Shown here: positions 1-9,248 of the stretch, in pieces
Layout of the letters: each line of letters opens with the position of its first letter
Numbering within the stretch: position 1 is the stretch's first letter
Assembly: GCF_003063625.1 (NCBI RefSeq)
Contig: NZ_CP026604.1
Span: forward strand, 1,426,001-1,490,000
Origin: Saccharobesus litoralis
Lineage (GTDB): Bacteria > Pseudomonadota > Gammaproteobacteria > Enterobacterales > Alteromonadaceae
DNA length: 64,000 nucleotides
Direction: 5' to 3'
Translations under genes and position numbers: made by a program
The notes under the pieces: model-generated
Database searches by the model: none
The model's input: the letters and a program-made list of their open reading frames with translations, nothing else
Told to the model about the DNA's origin: nothing

Positions 1-2394
1 GCAACATGGAACACCATTGGCCAAACTTTTGTTAATACCATGGACGCGGATTACATTACACCGACGGGATATGACTGTACATCGGGTCAGTGTGAGTTAT
101 TTGTTGGTGAGAAATTTGTTGAATATGACCCGGTTGTTAACAGAACCACACGAGCTGATAGTCGTTTCACCCCGCATGACTTGTTTGGTAATCACCTAGG
201 CAACATTCGTCGTACAGAAAACCATTTAGTTGATAGCAATAAATCTTTGTTTGTTGATTTTGACTGGGATGTTGACTGGGGCAACATTATTAAAGTTGAG
301 TTCGGTGGTAAGTTATCTGAACGCTTGAAAACGGTTGATGCTCAAACCACAACATTAACCTCAGGCGCTAGAGTTGTCGAAAACATTGATGGACAAGCGC
401 AGGAAATATCCTCAGGGCCACTACAAAATATTCGTATGGCTGACATTTTGGGTAATGGTGCCTTCCCAGTTAACAACTTCTTGGAAGACTTAACGCCTAA
501 TCGTGACGCCGCTTTTTTACAGGGTTGGGGTTTGCTGGATCCGTTTAAAGCCTACGAATTGGCATTTTCAAGACCAGCCGGCACCACAGCTTTAGCCCGT
601 AACCCAGCGGGTTCACGTGAAATTGGTCAAGATACTCAAGCCTTATACGGTAAGGTTAATTTTGAATTTTTAGATGGCCATTTAACCGGTAATCTAGGTT
701 TACGATATGTTCAAACACAAGTAGAAGCGCAAGGCTTTAGCTCCATTCAATACCATAATGCGGTTCACGGTATTGATCCTTATGATTTAATCATTAATAA
801 AGAGTTGGCCGATGTCACTAAGCCTATTTGTCAGTCATTTAATTACACCAATGGTAATCAAAATGAGCCAGATAACTTTAGCGCAGTGGCTAGTAGTGGC
901 TGTATGGACTGGCGTTTAACCCATTCATATCAAACCAATAATAATAGAACACTCCCCCTATTTGAAACACGCATCGATCCGGCAACAGGTAGCGAGTTTG
1001 CATGGCCAGATGGTTCACCTAAGCAGTGGTTAGCCGATGTACCGACTTATGATCCAAGTATGACCGAGGAGGAGCTACTGGCTGAAGCTCAGGCTCATAA
1101 CATGATCCTATGGTACGACTATAGCGGCGATACACCTAAAAAGTTAGTTGATATCGCTCAGCCGGATCAAGTGCAATTTACCGACGGTTCTGGTTCTGTT
1201 ACCACCAACTTTGGTGTTGCTCGTAATAGAAACCCATTAATTGGTTGGAATGATCGCCGCACCACATTCTTTGGACCGGCGGGATCAGATGCGCAAACCA
1301 CAGCGTTTTTCCGTACATCGCCGATTGCTGACGAGTCAGACTATAGTGTTTGGTTACCAAGCTTGAATATTAATTACCAATTAAGTGATCAATATATAGG
1401 TCGATTTGCTATGTCCAAGACCATGGCTAGACCGCGTTTTGACTCAGTTAACCCTCGTGTCCAAATAAACGAGAGTATATGGGATGCATGGGGCACAGGT
1501 GCATTAGGTAATACTCATCTTAAGCCACTTGAATCGGTGAATTTAGATTTGTCTTTTGAACGTTACTGGGGCGATTCAAACATGATGTCTGTTGCCTTGT
1601 TCTATAAAGATATGAGTAATTTCGAAGAGACATTTAGCACTCCGTATTACTACGTTAATCACATGAGTGACTATACGTTGCCAGAAGGCGCGGGTAACCC
1701 AGATAACTTGCTAATCACACCTAATGGTCAAGTTCCGGGTGATGAATCTAACTGTATGCCTCAGCGTTGGGTGTTCCAGCAAATAACTCAACCACTGACC
1801 ATTCAATGTCATCAAGTCAACATTAATGAAATACGCAATGGTAAGGGTGCTGTTACACAAGGCCTTGAGCTGAGCTATACGCAAATTTATGACTTTTTAC
1901 CAGGTGCTTTATCTGGGTTAGGTTTGAGTGTTAACTACACGTATGCGGACTCTGAATCTGATGCAGAATCAGTAACCTTATCGGAAACGGAAGAACGTTT
2001 AATTACGCCATTACCGCAAACCCATACGCCTAAGCACTCTTCTAACATTGCGCTATTTTGGGAGAAAAACGGTCACTCTTTGCGCTTAGCAAATCGCTAT
2101 AACTCTATTCAATTAATCAACCGAGGTTTGACGAGTGGGGCTGAGTGGTTAGATAGCACTAATCGCCTAGATTTCAGTTCAAACTTCAAGATCAACAATA
2201 CTTTCTCTATTACGTTTCATGCTTTGAATTTAACTGATGATATTCGACGCACCTTCTATACCAGCACCCGTACTGAGATCAACGGCGAAGTGTTCGACGA
2301 AGGAAATGCAATGGACGGCGGTAATACATCAAGAACCATGTCCGAGTTTAAAACAGGCCGTAACTACCGCATTGGTATTCGCGCCTCATTCTAA
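1..2394 (+). CDS. TonB-dependent receptor, 5' end outside window
   Basis: The frame is open from base 1, so this is the C-terminal part (about 797 residues) of a larger outer-membrane receptor; the first in-window ATG at 40 is not the start. It would form the 22-strand barrel that imports oligosaccharides with TonB/ExbBD energy. The C-terminus has the late-barrel pattern of the family (TFHALNLTDD, then GRNYRIGIRASF, ending in Phe). The plug is missing, so it lies upstream. An external-loop-like stretch near the start carries GYDCTSGQCEL. It is followed by a terminator-like hairpin and a surface lipoprotein gene, the usual SusCD-like pairing in marine gammaproteobacteria. The substrate cannot be read from sequence; the neighbours suggest an algal galactan. 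Confidence 0.9.
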   Translation, partial: ATWNTIGQTFVNTMDADYITPTGYDCTSGQCELFVGEKFVEYDPVVNRTTRADSRFTPHDLFGNHLGNIRRTENHLVDSNKSLFVDFDWDVDWGNIIKVEFGGKLSERLKTVDAQTTTLTSGARVVENIDGQAQEISSGPLQNIRMADILGNGAFPVNNFLEDLTPNRDAAFLQGWGLLDPFKAYELAFSRPAGTTALARNPAGSREIGQDTQALYGKVNFEFLDGHLTGNLGLRYVQTQVEAQGFSSIQYHNAVHGIDPYDLIINKELADVTKPICQSFNYTNGNQNEPDNFSAVASSGCMDWRLTHSYQTNNNRTLPLFETRIDPATGSEFAWPDGSPKQWLADVPTYDPSMTEEELLAEAQAHNMILWYDYSGDTPKKLVDIAQPDQVQFTDGSGSVTTNFGVARNRNPLIGWNDRRTTFFGPAGSDAQTTAFFRTSPIADESDYSVWLPSLNINYQLSDQYIGRFAMSKTMARPRFDSVNPRVQINESIWDAWGTGALGNTHLKPLESVNLDLSFERYWGDSNMMSVALFYKDMSNFEETFSTPYYYVNHMSDYTLPEGAGNPDNLLITPNGQVPGDESNCMPQRWVFQQITQPLTIQCHQVNINEIRNGKGAVTQGLELSYTQIYDFLPGALSGLGLSVNYTYADSESDAESVTLSETEERLITPLPQTHTPKHSSNIALFWEKNGHSLRLANRYNSIQLINRGLTSGAEWLDSTNRLDFSSNFKINNTFSITFHALNLTDDIRRTFYTSTRTEINGEVFDEGNAMDGGNTSRTMSEFKTGRNYRIGIRASF

Positions 2395-2432
2395 GTCAAC
2401 CCGCTTTAGTTAGGTTCATGAAATTTATAACA

Positions 2433-2460
2433 GCAAAAAGGTCGTTACTGACCTTTTTGC
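2433..2460 (+). terminator. Hairpin between receptor and lipoprotein genes
   Basis: Perfect 11-bp stem (GCAAAAAGGTC, 2433-2443, with 2450-2460) and a 6-base loop. Its A-rich and T-rich arms could stop transcription in either direction. Because it lies between the receptor stop and the lipoprotein start it may lower downstream expression rather than end the operon. It also argues against translation starting before it at 2418. Confidence 0.6.
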
Positions 2461-2486
2461 GAGAACAGTACATTTGGAGAAGTAAG

Positions 2487-4304
2487 ATGAATAAAAACTT
2501 ACTAAAAAATACCTTATTAGCCAGTGTTATGGCAGTGGCATTAGTTGGTTGTAAAAGCGATGTTGAAGAGGGTTTTGACTATGGTTACAACGCCAGTAAA
2601 CCTGCAGAATTTTCAACATTAAAAGTCACTATTGTCGAAAACGCGGCATCGGAAACCGGTGACATTGTTCGTGTAGACCTGATGCAAGGCGCTACATCAG
2701 ATGGGGAACCATTAACCGCAGAGTCAACATCGGCCATTGTTCGTAGTGTGCAATTTGATTTAGATGCATTGGCCGTACTCGATCCACGAACTGGCACGGG
2801 TAACAACTCTCGTTCAGCATTTCGTATGGTCGGCAATTATTTATATATAAATCTCGCCATGTTTGCAGACGCTTTGCAAGCCGGTGGTTCATTGCCTCAG
2901 CATACGTTTATTATTGATTACATTATTGATAATGGCGCCATACTGGCGGAAGGCGAAACCCTACAAACACGTCGATTAGAATTGACCATAGCTGGTTCAC
3001 CAGATCCCGTTGAAGGTGTTGAAGTACCGAGTGAGCTAACCGTCGCGGTAGATGGTGAATTACAAGCCATGGCGTCTGTATTACCTGCTTACGCATTTAA
3101 TAAAAACCTGATTTGGCAATCGAGTGACTCTGACATTATCAGCGTTGACCCTGCGTCTGGCGTACTACGCGGTATTAAAGAAGGCACAGTTACTATTACG
3201 GTAACCACAGAAGAAGGTGGCTTTAGCGATACCTTTACCGCAAACGCAACAAATGCTCCACGAAATGTCGCGTTAATGAATGTTTATAGTAAAGATGGCC
3301 TAGAAGTTACCTCTAGTCAGAATGGTCAGAGCAATCAAAACGGTCAGGTTACTGTGCCTGCCTGTACTGCGATTGGTTTTGAAGCAATGTCTACTCCTGA
3401 AGCCGGAAAACAATTGGCAGGCGATTTTGTCTACAACTGGTCAACGGGATTAGACAGTGTTAACAACATCAACAATGGAGAAATGGTTTATTTCTCTAGC
3501 GAAGTAACAGGCCCATATGTCGCAGGTGTATCACTGAGTGGCACCGCTTTTGAAGCTGATATTGATGTAATGGTTGAAGCTAACTTGGCTTGTAACAACA
3601 GCAACCATTCAATCGACCTTAATTTTGATGATGATGGCAAGTTTACCAGATGGGGTGTGCAGCCTATTGTCGAATGGGCAACCATTACCCATGACGAAAA
3701 CGGCTTAACAGGCAAAGCACTGAGCTTTACCCGCAATGTATCGGACGCAGATAAAATGTTGGATGCAGGGCAAATCACTCAATTTGGCGATGTTCTCGGT
3801 ATTATTGCCTTTGATTGGGCAAAAGGTACGGCAAACGGTGGTGCGAGCTTTTTCGGTAGCCATTTTGGTTTAGGCACCGCGCCAGCTAATCCATCCATTG
3901 CCTCTGTTGGTAAAGAGATTAAAGCGGGTATTTGGGTCAAATTAATCAAGCAAGACCCGAGTGATACCACCCCGGTTGTCGTTAAACATCACTTACTGCC
4001 ATGGAGTGCTGCCAGTGTAATTGGCCCTAACCGCCCACCTAAGCGTTTAGTTTCACCTGATTTTACCGGTGTGATCCCTGCCGATAAGCATGATCAATGG
4101 GTATATATAGAATTTGTCGATCAACAACACGACGATGATGACGCTACTTTCAACTCAACTTTTACGATTCCTGCCTCTTGGGGTGAAAACAATGATGGCT
4201 CTGGCTGGATAAACGTTCAACCGGAATTTTTATTCGAAGGGTTGGCAGAGGGCGACACCATTCTAATTGACGATTACGCCATTCAGCACGTCAATGCCAA
4301 TTAG
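2487..4304 (+). CDS. Surface lipoprotein with bacterial Ig-like (BIG2) domain, probable glycan-binding protein
   Basis: A 605-residue protein. The start at 2487 is chosen because GGAGAAGTAAG precedes it and a typical lipoprotein signal follows (LLASVMAVALVGC, Cys at about residue 22). Residues of about 180-247 look like a BIG2 domain: a PSELTVAVDG opening, WQSSDSDIISVDPASG in the middle and GTVTITVTTEE at the end. The C-terminal third is beta-rich with acidic patches and resembles a carbohydrate-binding module, but I cannot name the family. Its place directly after a TonB receptor suggests a surface glycan-binding partner. No catalytic motif was seen. Function is inferred from context. Confidence 0.75.
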   Translation: MNKNLLKNTLLASVMAVALVGCKSDVEEGFDYGYNASKPAEFSTLKVTIVENAASETGDIVRVDLMQGATSDGEPLTAESTSAIVRSVQFDLDALAVLDPRTGTGNNSRSAFRMVGNYLYINLAMFADALQAGGSLPQHTFIIDYIIDNGAILAEGETLQTRRLELTIAGSPDPVEGVEVPSELTVAVDGELQAMASVLPAYAFNKNLIWQSSDSDIISVDPASGVLRGIKEGTVTITVTTEEGGFSDTFTANATNAPRNVALMNVYSKDGLEVTSSQNGQSNQNGQVTVPACTAIGFEAMSTPEAGKQLAGDFVYNWSTGLDSVNNINNGEMVYFSSEVTGPYVAGVSLSGTAFEADIDVMVEANLACNNSNHSIDLNFDDDGKFTRWGVQPIVEWATITHDENGLTGKALSFTRNVSDADKMLDAGQITQFGDVLGIIAFDWAKGTANGGASFFGSHFGLGTAPANPSIASVGKEIKAGIWVKLIKQDPSDTTPVVVKHHLLPWSAASVIGPNRPPKRLVSPDFTGVIPADKHDQWVYIEFVDQQHDDDDATFNSTFTIPASWGENNDGSGWINVQPEFLFEGLAEGDTILIDDYAIQHVNAN

Positions 4305-4326
4305 TAAATGATTGAGCAACAGCCTT

Positions 4327-4351
4327 GGGCATTGTCAATTTTGCAATGCCC
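4327..4351 (+). terminator. Weak hairpin after lipoprotein gene
   Basis: GGGCATTG (4327-4334) pairs with CAATGCCC (4344-4351) across a 9-base loop, 23 bases after the lipoprotein stop. No T-run follows, so it is a weak terminator candidate or an mRNA-stabilising stem. Confidence 0.35.
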
Positions 4352-4547
4352 TGACTGATGCTCTGCAAGGTGGCCAAATCAAGCTAAGCAACCACTTATA
4401 CGTTTTTGCAGCCTGCTGTGTGCTGTGTGCTGTTGCCGGAGCTGGTGGCCTCTCCACTATGCTCTGGCTTTTTGTGTACAAGCTAAAGTGTGAGAGTTCT
4501 TGTATGAGACGCCACCATAAAGAACACAATTTAAATAGGAGTCTTTT

Positions 4548-6902
4548 ATGACCAGCAATGTATCTAGACGCGACGCATTAAAATTTATCGCGGCAGGTGT
4601 TGCAGCAAGCGGCGTAGCTTGTACGGCCAATACCAATTCATTAGTAAATAGTGGAGCTAGCAAGCCCAGTAAACCAATGACTGATAAATGGGCGAATACT
4701 CATGATCGTACTTGGCTTGGTGGAGAATATTGGGCTAACCCTATGGAAGATTGGCAGATCGTTAATGGTTATGCTGAATGTGCGAGCCGCCAAGGCAATC
4801 GCAGTGTTCATTCTTTAACGCACCGCTTAGAAAATACCAACAAAGCGTTTTCAATGTCAGTGAATATTGTTCAGGTTGACGACAAAAAAAATGTAGGCGG
4901 CGCGGGTTTTCGCCTTGGGGTGAGCAGTGATATTAATGAATATAGAAGCAGCTGCTTTGTGCAACGTGGTCTAGATGTTGGCATTATTCAAGATAAGTTG
5001 TCGGTAGCCGGTAAACGAGTTGCATTAACTGAGCCTGTTGCAAAGCAGGCGGTCACATTAACCCTCACAGGTACGCCACAAGCGGGTGCGGTTTCTCTAG
5101 TATTAAGTGCCACTTTAACTGAATCAAACAAAAAGATAGGCGAATTAAGTCATTTGGTGCCGGCTAGTGATGTGTTGGGCAATGTCGCAGTGGTGAGTAA
5201 TTTTGTCGTAAACTCACATGCAAAGCCTGAAAAAGAAGGCAACTTATTCCGTTTTGGTAATTGGCAATTGTCTGGTGACGCGTTTTCGGAGAACCCATCT
5301 CGCAAGTTTGGCCCTATCTTATGGACAATGTACACATTGAACAATACTCGAAGCAAGGAAGGGTATGTGATGAAAATGAGTGCGTTTACTGGCCCTATGG
5401 GTAAAAAAGATAGCCAAACGGTTATTTTACAAATTCAGCAAGGGCAAGAATGGGTTTCGTTAGCAGAAAGCAAATTAGATCCTGATGTTTGGGTGGCTAA
5501 CTTTCGCATAGCGAATTGGCAGGAAACAAAAGACACCCCATTTAGGGTGGTGTATAACGAGCAGCATAGAGATGGCTCGACAACGCCTGATTTATGGCAA
5601 GGCATTATTCGAGCAAACCCTGAAGGTCGACCTGTGAAAATGGCGGCATTGACCTGTCAAAATGATTACAGTTATCCGTACGCGCCAGTCGCGGAAAATG
5701 TCAAAAAACTAAATCCTGATATCGTGTTTTTTTCAGGTGATCAGATATACGAAAGTCATGGCGGCTTCGGTATTATTCGTCATCCATTTAAGCCTTCGCT
5801 TCTCAATTACCTGAGAAAATTCTATCAGTTTGGTTGGGCGTTTGGTGAGGTCATGCGCGATCAGCCAACAGTTTGTTTGCCTGACGATCATGATGTTTTG
5901 CAAGGCAACCTCTGGGGGCAGGGCGGCCAACCGATGAAAAGCCCTGAATCTGACCCAAATGCATCATTAACCGGCGGTTATATTCATCCGATCCCTTTTG
6001 TAAATCTTGTACATAAAACTACGGTGGGTCACCACCCTGATCCATACGATCCTAATCCAACTGCAACTGGAGTGGTTAATTACTATTGTGACATGGTTTA
6101 TGGCAATGTTGGCTTTGCAATTTTAGCTGACCGATTATGGAAAAGCGGCCCTGAAGATGCTGGCGTTATTGTTGGCGAAACCGGTGTTGATGAATCGCCT
6201 ACGTTTATCAACCCTAAGATTAACCCGCCCAACTCGCAACTTTTAGGTGACGATCAAGAAGCCTTTCTTGAAAAATGGGGTAAGGACTGGCGCGGCCATA
6301 CCCTTAAAGCGGTGTTAAGCCAAACTGTTTTTGCTCAAGTTTCAACTCATCAGCCAACGCCTCAGCGCTACCTTAAATATGATTTTGATAGTAGTGGCTG
6401 GCCAGGACCAGCTCGAGACAGAGCCGTTGAGGTAATGCGCGAATCAAAAGCCTTACACATATGTGGTGATACGCATTTGGCTTCTTTAGTGCAATACGGT
6501 GTAGACAAGCAGCGAGACAGTAACTGGTCGTTCTGTACGCCAGCGATATCTGCCGGTTGGCCGCGCTGGTGGATGCCTGATCAAGTGGGCATTCCACATA
6601 AAAATCGACCAAGCCATGGTTTAGCGCAAACGGGTGAATATTTAGATAGCTTTGGTAACGAAATGTATGTGTATGCGGTTGGCGTTCCTGAACTAGGAAA
6701 GTCGGCAAACCGTTATATAAAAGCACATGAAAAAGGCAGTGGCTTTGGCGTGATCAATTTCGATACTAAGAAATTAACCTATACCATGGAAGCTTATCGT
6801 TATTTAATTGATGTTACGGATGGCAGTTCAAGCAATCAATTTCCAGGCTGGCCTGTAACGATACACAAAAATGAAAATGGTGGTATCAATCTTCTTTCGT
6901 AA
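4548..6902 (+). CDS. Tat-exported PhoD-like metallophosphatase/phosphodiesterase
   Basis: A 784-residue protein with a good ribosome site (AGGAG) and a Tat signal: SRRDALKF at residues 6-13, a hydrophobic stretch, then Cys25, so it may also be lipidated. Residues of about 30-360 are beta-rich and not recognised. The C-terminal half carries PhoD/calcineurin-type metal motifs: FFSGDQIY at about 393, PDDHD at about 445 and GDTHL at about 640. PhoD enzymes hydrolyse phosphate mono- or diesters outside the cytoplasm using metal ions bound after Tat export. It sits between a surface lipoprotein and a regulator of a glycan locus rather than in a pho cluster, and no Pho box was seen. It may act on a phospho- or sulfo-decorated glycan, or supply phosphate; that is inference. 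Confidence 0.8.
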   Translation: MTSNVSRRDALKFIAAGVAASGVACTANTNSLVNSGASKPSKPMTDKWANTHDRTWLGGEYWANPMEDWQIVNGYAECASRQGNRSVHSLTHRLENTNKAFSMSVNIVQVDDKKNVGGAGFRLGVSSDINEYRSSCFVQRGLDVGIIQDKLSVAGKRVALTEPVAKQAVTLTLTGTPQAGAVSLVLSATLTESNKKIGELSHLVPASDVLGNVAVVSNFVVNSHAKPEKEGNLFRFGNWQLSGDAFSENPSRKFGPILWTMYTLNNTRSKEGYVMKMSAFTGPMGKKDSQTVILQIQQGQEWVSLAESKLDPDVWVANFRIANWQETKDTPFRVVYNEQHRDGSTTPDLWQGIIRANPEGRPVKMAALTCQNDYSYPYAPVAENVKKLNPDIVFFSGDQIYESHGGFGIIRHPFKPSLLNYLRKFYQFGWAFGEVMRDQPTVCLPDDHDVLQGNLWGQGGQPMKSPESDPNASLTGGYIHPIPFVNLVHKTTVGHHPDPYDPNPTATGVVNYYCDMVYGNVGFAILADRLWKSGPEDAGVIVGETGVDESPTFINPKINPPNSQLLGDDQEAFLEKWGKDWRGHTLKAVLSQTVFAQVSTHQPTPQRYLKYDFDSSGWPGPARDRAVEVMRESKALHICGDTHLASLVQYGVDKQRDSNWSFCTPAISAGWPRWWMPDQVGIPHKNRPSHGLAQTGEYLDSFGNEMYVYAVGVPELGKSANRYIKAHEKGSGFGVINFDTKKLTYTMEAYRYLIDVTDGSSSNQFPGWPVTIHKNENGGINLLS

Positions 6903-6915
6903 TCATTACCGACTT

Positions 6916-6940
6916 AAGCCATCACAGGGGTGATGGCTTT
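6916..6940 (+). terminator. Rho-independent terminator after PhoD-like gene
   Basis: AAGCCATCAC (6916-6925) pairs with GTGATGGCTT (6930-6939) around a 4-base loop, 14 bases past the stop codon, followed by a short pyrimidine tract. It probably ends the receptor-lipoprotein-phosphatase transcript. Confidence 0.75.
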
Positions 6941-6997
6941 CCCTATTTAATTAACTATGTTCCCTTTAACTGTTGGCGAGTTCACTAAAACATGCTT

Positions 6998-7100
6998 TGT
7001 AGGTCGAGTTTTAACTCGACAGCTCTAATACGTATTAAGTAAATAAGTTGTGTTAATTAGACCTGTCGTATCTTTTCGTCGAAATAAATTTCGACCTACA
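6998..7100. repeat. Two dispersed palindromic repeats in a 450-base gene-free gap
   Basis: TGTAGGTCGAGTTTTAACTC (from 6999) and, inverted, a copy with a GTCGAAATAAATTTCGAC stem ending CCTACA (7077-7100) flank an AT-rich centre. Both belong to the TGTAGG-capped hairpin family found at many gaps here. The rest of 6941-7353 shows no gene and should hold the promoter of the regulator that starts at 7354. Confidence 0.7.
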
Positions 7101-7353
7101 TAAGATTCTGTTTTTATTGAGATTTAATTATTAACAACAATTAAGTACAACAGAGCCATTTAATTAATACAATAAGCTAATTGGGTGCGAAAGATAATTA
7201 GGTGACAGTGGGTTTAGATGGAGTCAGCCATATTAGGCTAGGCTTTGTTGTGTGGTGTTCTATAATTTTCAAACAACAGGCGTCTTGGTTTTTATCTGAT
7301 TAGCCGTTTGTTTTTGTTCGTATTTTTCTAAGCAACAGGTGTATTAAAAGCTT

Positions 7354-8814
7354 ATGGGTAAAATTGTTATTGATTGGTTAGTGCTTTTTCATAATATTTT
7401 GCCATTTGCTGCAGCTCAGTTGTTTCTGGTTGTACTCATCTATTTTACCTTGGTTAAAGAGCGAATTGCTCAAGAATACCCATACTATGCTACGTTTCTC
7501 GTTAGCTTTATATTTTATTTAACCGCGACCTTGGTCAATATTTTACCCATACAAGATATAGCGGTTTGGTTTCATTATTTGGCAAGCTTTTCACTTTTTT
7601 CTTTGGGATTTCCGTCCTTAGTCGTTGCGTTGTATATGCAATCGAAAGTGAATGTCAGCCCTGCATTGCGCGCTTTTGTTTATGGAATAGGCTCAAGTTG
7701 GTCTATTTTTTATTTTATAACCGCAGATTATCGAACCGATAAAGTTAATATACTGGCTTCCGCAGGTAAGGAAGGTGTGATTGCAGACTGGGTTAATTTT
7801 GCGAATTTATTTTATGCCCAGAGTCTGGTGATATTTTGTTTATTAGTCATACCAGGTTGCTATCTGCTGTATCGCATGGCTCCACAGCAAAGCAAAACTT
7901 ATGTTTATGGTATGTTGAGCTTGGCGGTATTTGCCATTATTGGCAGCTTTACCCAGTTTTGGTCGATTTATTATATCGGTTCTTGCTTTTGTGCGCTGGC
8001 GTGGGCGTGGGCAATGTTCAAAAGTATCAGAGATTTAAACCAGCAAGTGAAAGCGCATTCTGAACATGAAAAAGTATTAGCATCCGCGCAATTCGCAGCT
8101 AAAACGGGCAATGTACCGCTTACTGATCTATACCCTGACTCAATTGATGAAAGCTATCCTTATCGTGAACGCGAAGATGTACTTGAAGCCTTACGAACTG
8201 CCAGTACAGGCTTAGTCGGTACAAGAGTGGCTAGTTTGGTCACTTCTCTTAAACGTTTTTCGGGTGAAAGTCCTCACGTTTTTAAAGCACGCATTCGCGA
8301 GATCCTCTATTTATTGGTGGATACTAGTATCTACCTTGGCTGTGATGCCAAAACATTAATTATTCGGTTGGAAAAACAAGGGCAATTAATTGATGCTTGT
8401 GACAATGATGCGGCGATCATAGAGCTATTAACCGAAGAGTGTTTATATTTATTGCGTGTCATAGAAGTACCGAAACGAAAAACGACGGTTGATGCCTTAG
8501 TTGAACGGATTAAAGCTTGCGTCCTTGCGAATTACTATAAAGAAGAATTAACCATGGATAGTATTGCGACTGAGGTGGGTGTTAGTCGCTCCCATGCGCT
8601 TAAGAGTTTTAAAAGTAAGCAGGGCATGACGTTAAACCAGTACTTAATAGAAGTGCGGGTCGATAAAGCAAAAAGCTTTTTGCTAGAAAAATCCGTAACT
8701 GAAACAGCTTATGAAGTTGGATTTAAGAACCCGAGCTATTTTTCTACGTTCTTTCGCAAACATACTGGCTTGTCTCCTAGGGAATACCAGCAAAACGCCC
8801 AAATTGATATCTAG
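7354..8814 (+). CDS. Membrane-anchored AraC-family transcriptional regulator
   Basis: A 486-residue protein. The first ~225 residues form about seven hydrophobic segments (for example AAAQLFLVVLIYFTLV and FLVSFIFYLTATLVNIL) typical of 7TM sensor modules. A soluble linker follows. The C-terminal ~100 residues are a standard AraC double helix-turn-helix: LTMDSIATEVGVSRSHALKS, then a second helix pair ending in YFSTFFRKHTGLSPREYQ. It would sense a signal in or at the inner membrane and bind DNA while tethered. It lies downstream of one glycan block and beside the minus-strand glycosidase block, so both are possible targets. The ligand is unknown. The start has only a weak ribosome site, but no better in-frame choice keeps all helices. 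Confidence 0.85.
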   Translation: MGKIVIDWLVLFHNILPFAAAQLFLVVLIYFTLVKERIAQEYPYYATFLVSFIFYLTATLVNILPIQDIAVWFHYLASFSLFSLGFPSLVVALYMQSKVNVSPALRAFVYGIGSSWSIFYFITADYRTDKVNILASAGKEGVIADWVNFANLFYAQSLVIFCLLVIPGCYLLYRMAPQQSKTYVYGMLSLAVFAIIGSFTQFWSIYYIGSCFCALAWAWAMFKSIRDLNQQVKAHSEHEKVLASAQFAAKTGNVPLTDLYPDSIDESYPYREREDVLEALRTASTGLVGTRVASLVTSLKRFSGESPHVFKARIREILYLLVDTSIYLGCDAKTLIIRLEKQGQLIDACDNDAAIIELLTEECLYLLRVIEVPKRKTTVDALVERIKACVLANYYKEELTMDSIATEVGVSRSHALKSFKSKQGMTLNQYLIEVRVDKAKSFLLEKSVTETAYEVGFKNPSYFSTFFRKHTGLSPREYQQNAQIDI

Positions 8815-9248
8815 TTTGGTTATAGCAAACAGTGGCTAGCTTGTTAGTTACAAGTCTGTCTCTCATAGATAAATACCGCCTTTTCCTGGTCAGGTATATC
8901 TACTGCGACCTGCTAAGTACCTGCATCCATGTCTCTTATACCCAAATCTTAATTGGCACAAATCGACTAAAATAAGATGGAAAAAGTGGATTGCAGGTAG
9001 TACTTAGCGGTTAAAAAAGTACCGTCTTTCCTGCGAAGGCAGGAACCCAGTATCTTTTACTTAAACCTATCAATGGTTATCCAACCAAAGTCACTGGATC
9101 CCCGCATTCGCGAGGATGACTAGGGTATTTACCTAAACTGTGGTGATAATATTCCAACTCGTTGACCTAAAAGAACGCTTCTGAAACTTGTGTCTAAGAG
9201 GCGTACCTGCATCCATGCAGGTACGAGGATGTTAGAGCTGAAAGTCAG
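8815..9248. repeat. Gene-free gap with dispersed repeat fragments
   Basis: 434 bases between two convergent genes, no coding signal. Seen here: CCGTCTTTCCTGCGAAGGCA (9028-9047) with GGAACCCAGTATC after it, related to the inverted copy at 14136-14173, and CTGCATCCATGCAG near 9206-9219, a small palindrome also present in the MITE copy at 32743. It looks like accumulated repeat debris. Confidence 0.55.

Noticed and set aside
4312-4551. 79-residue frame between the lipoprotein and PhoD-like genes
   Set aside because: It overlaps a hairpin and the ribosome site of the next gene, and its composition (Cys/Leu runs) is not convincing as a protein.
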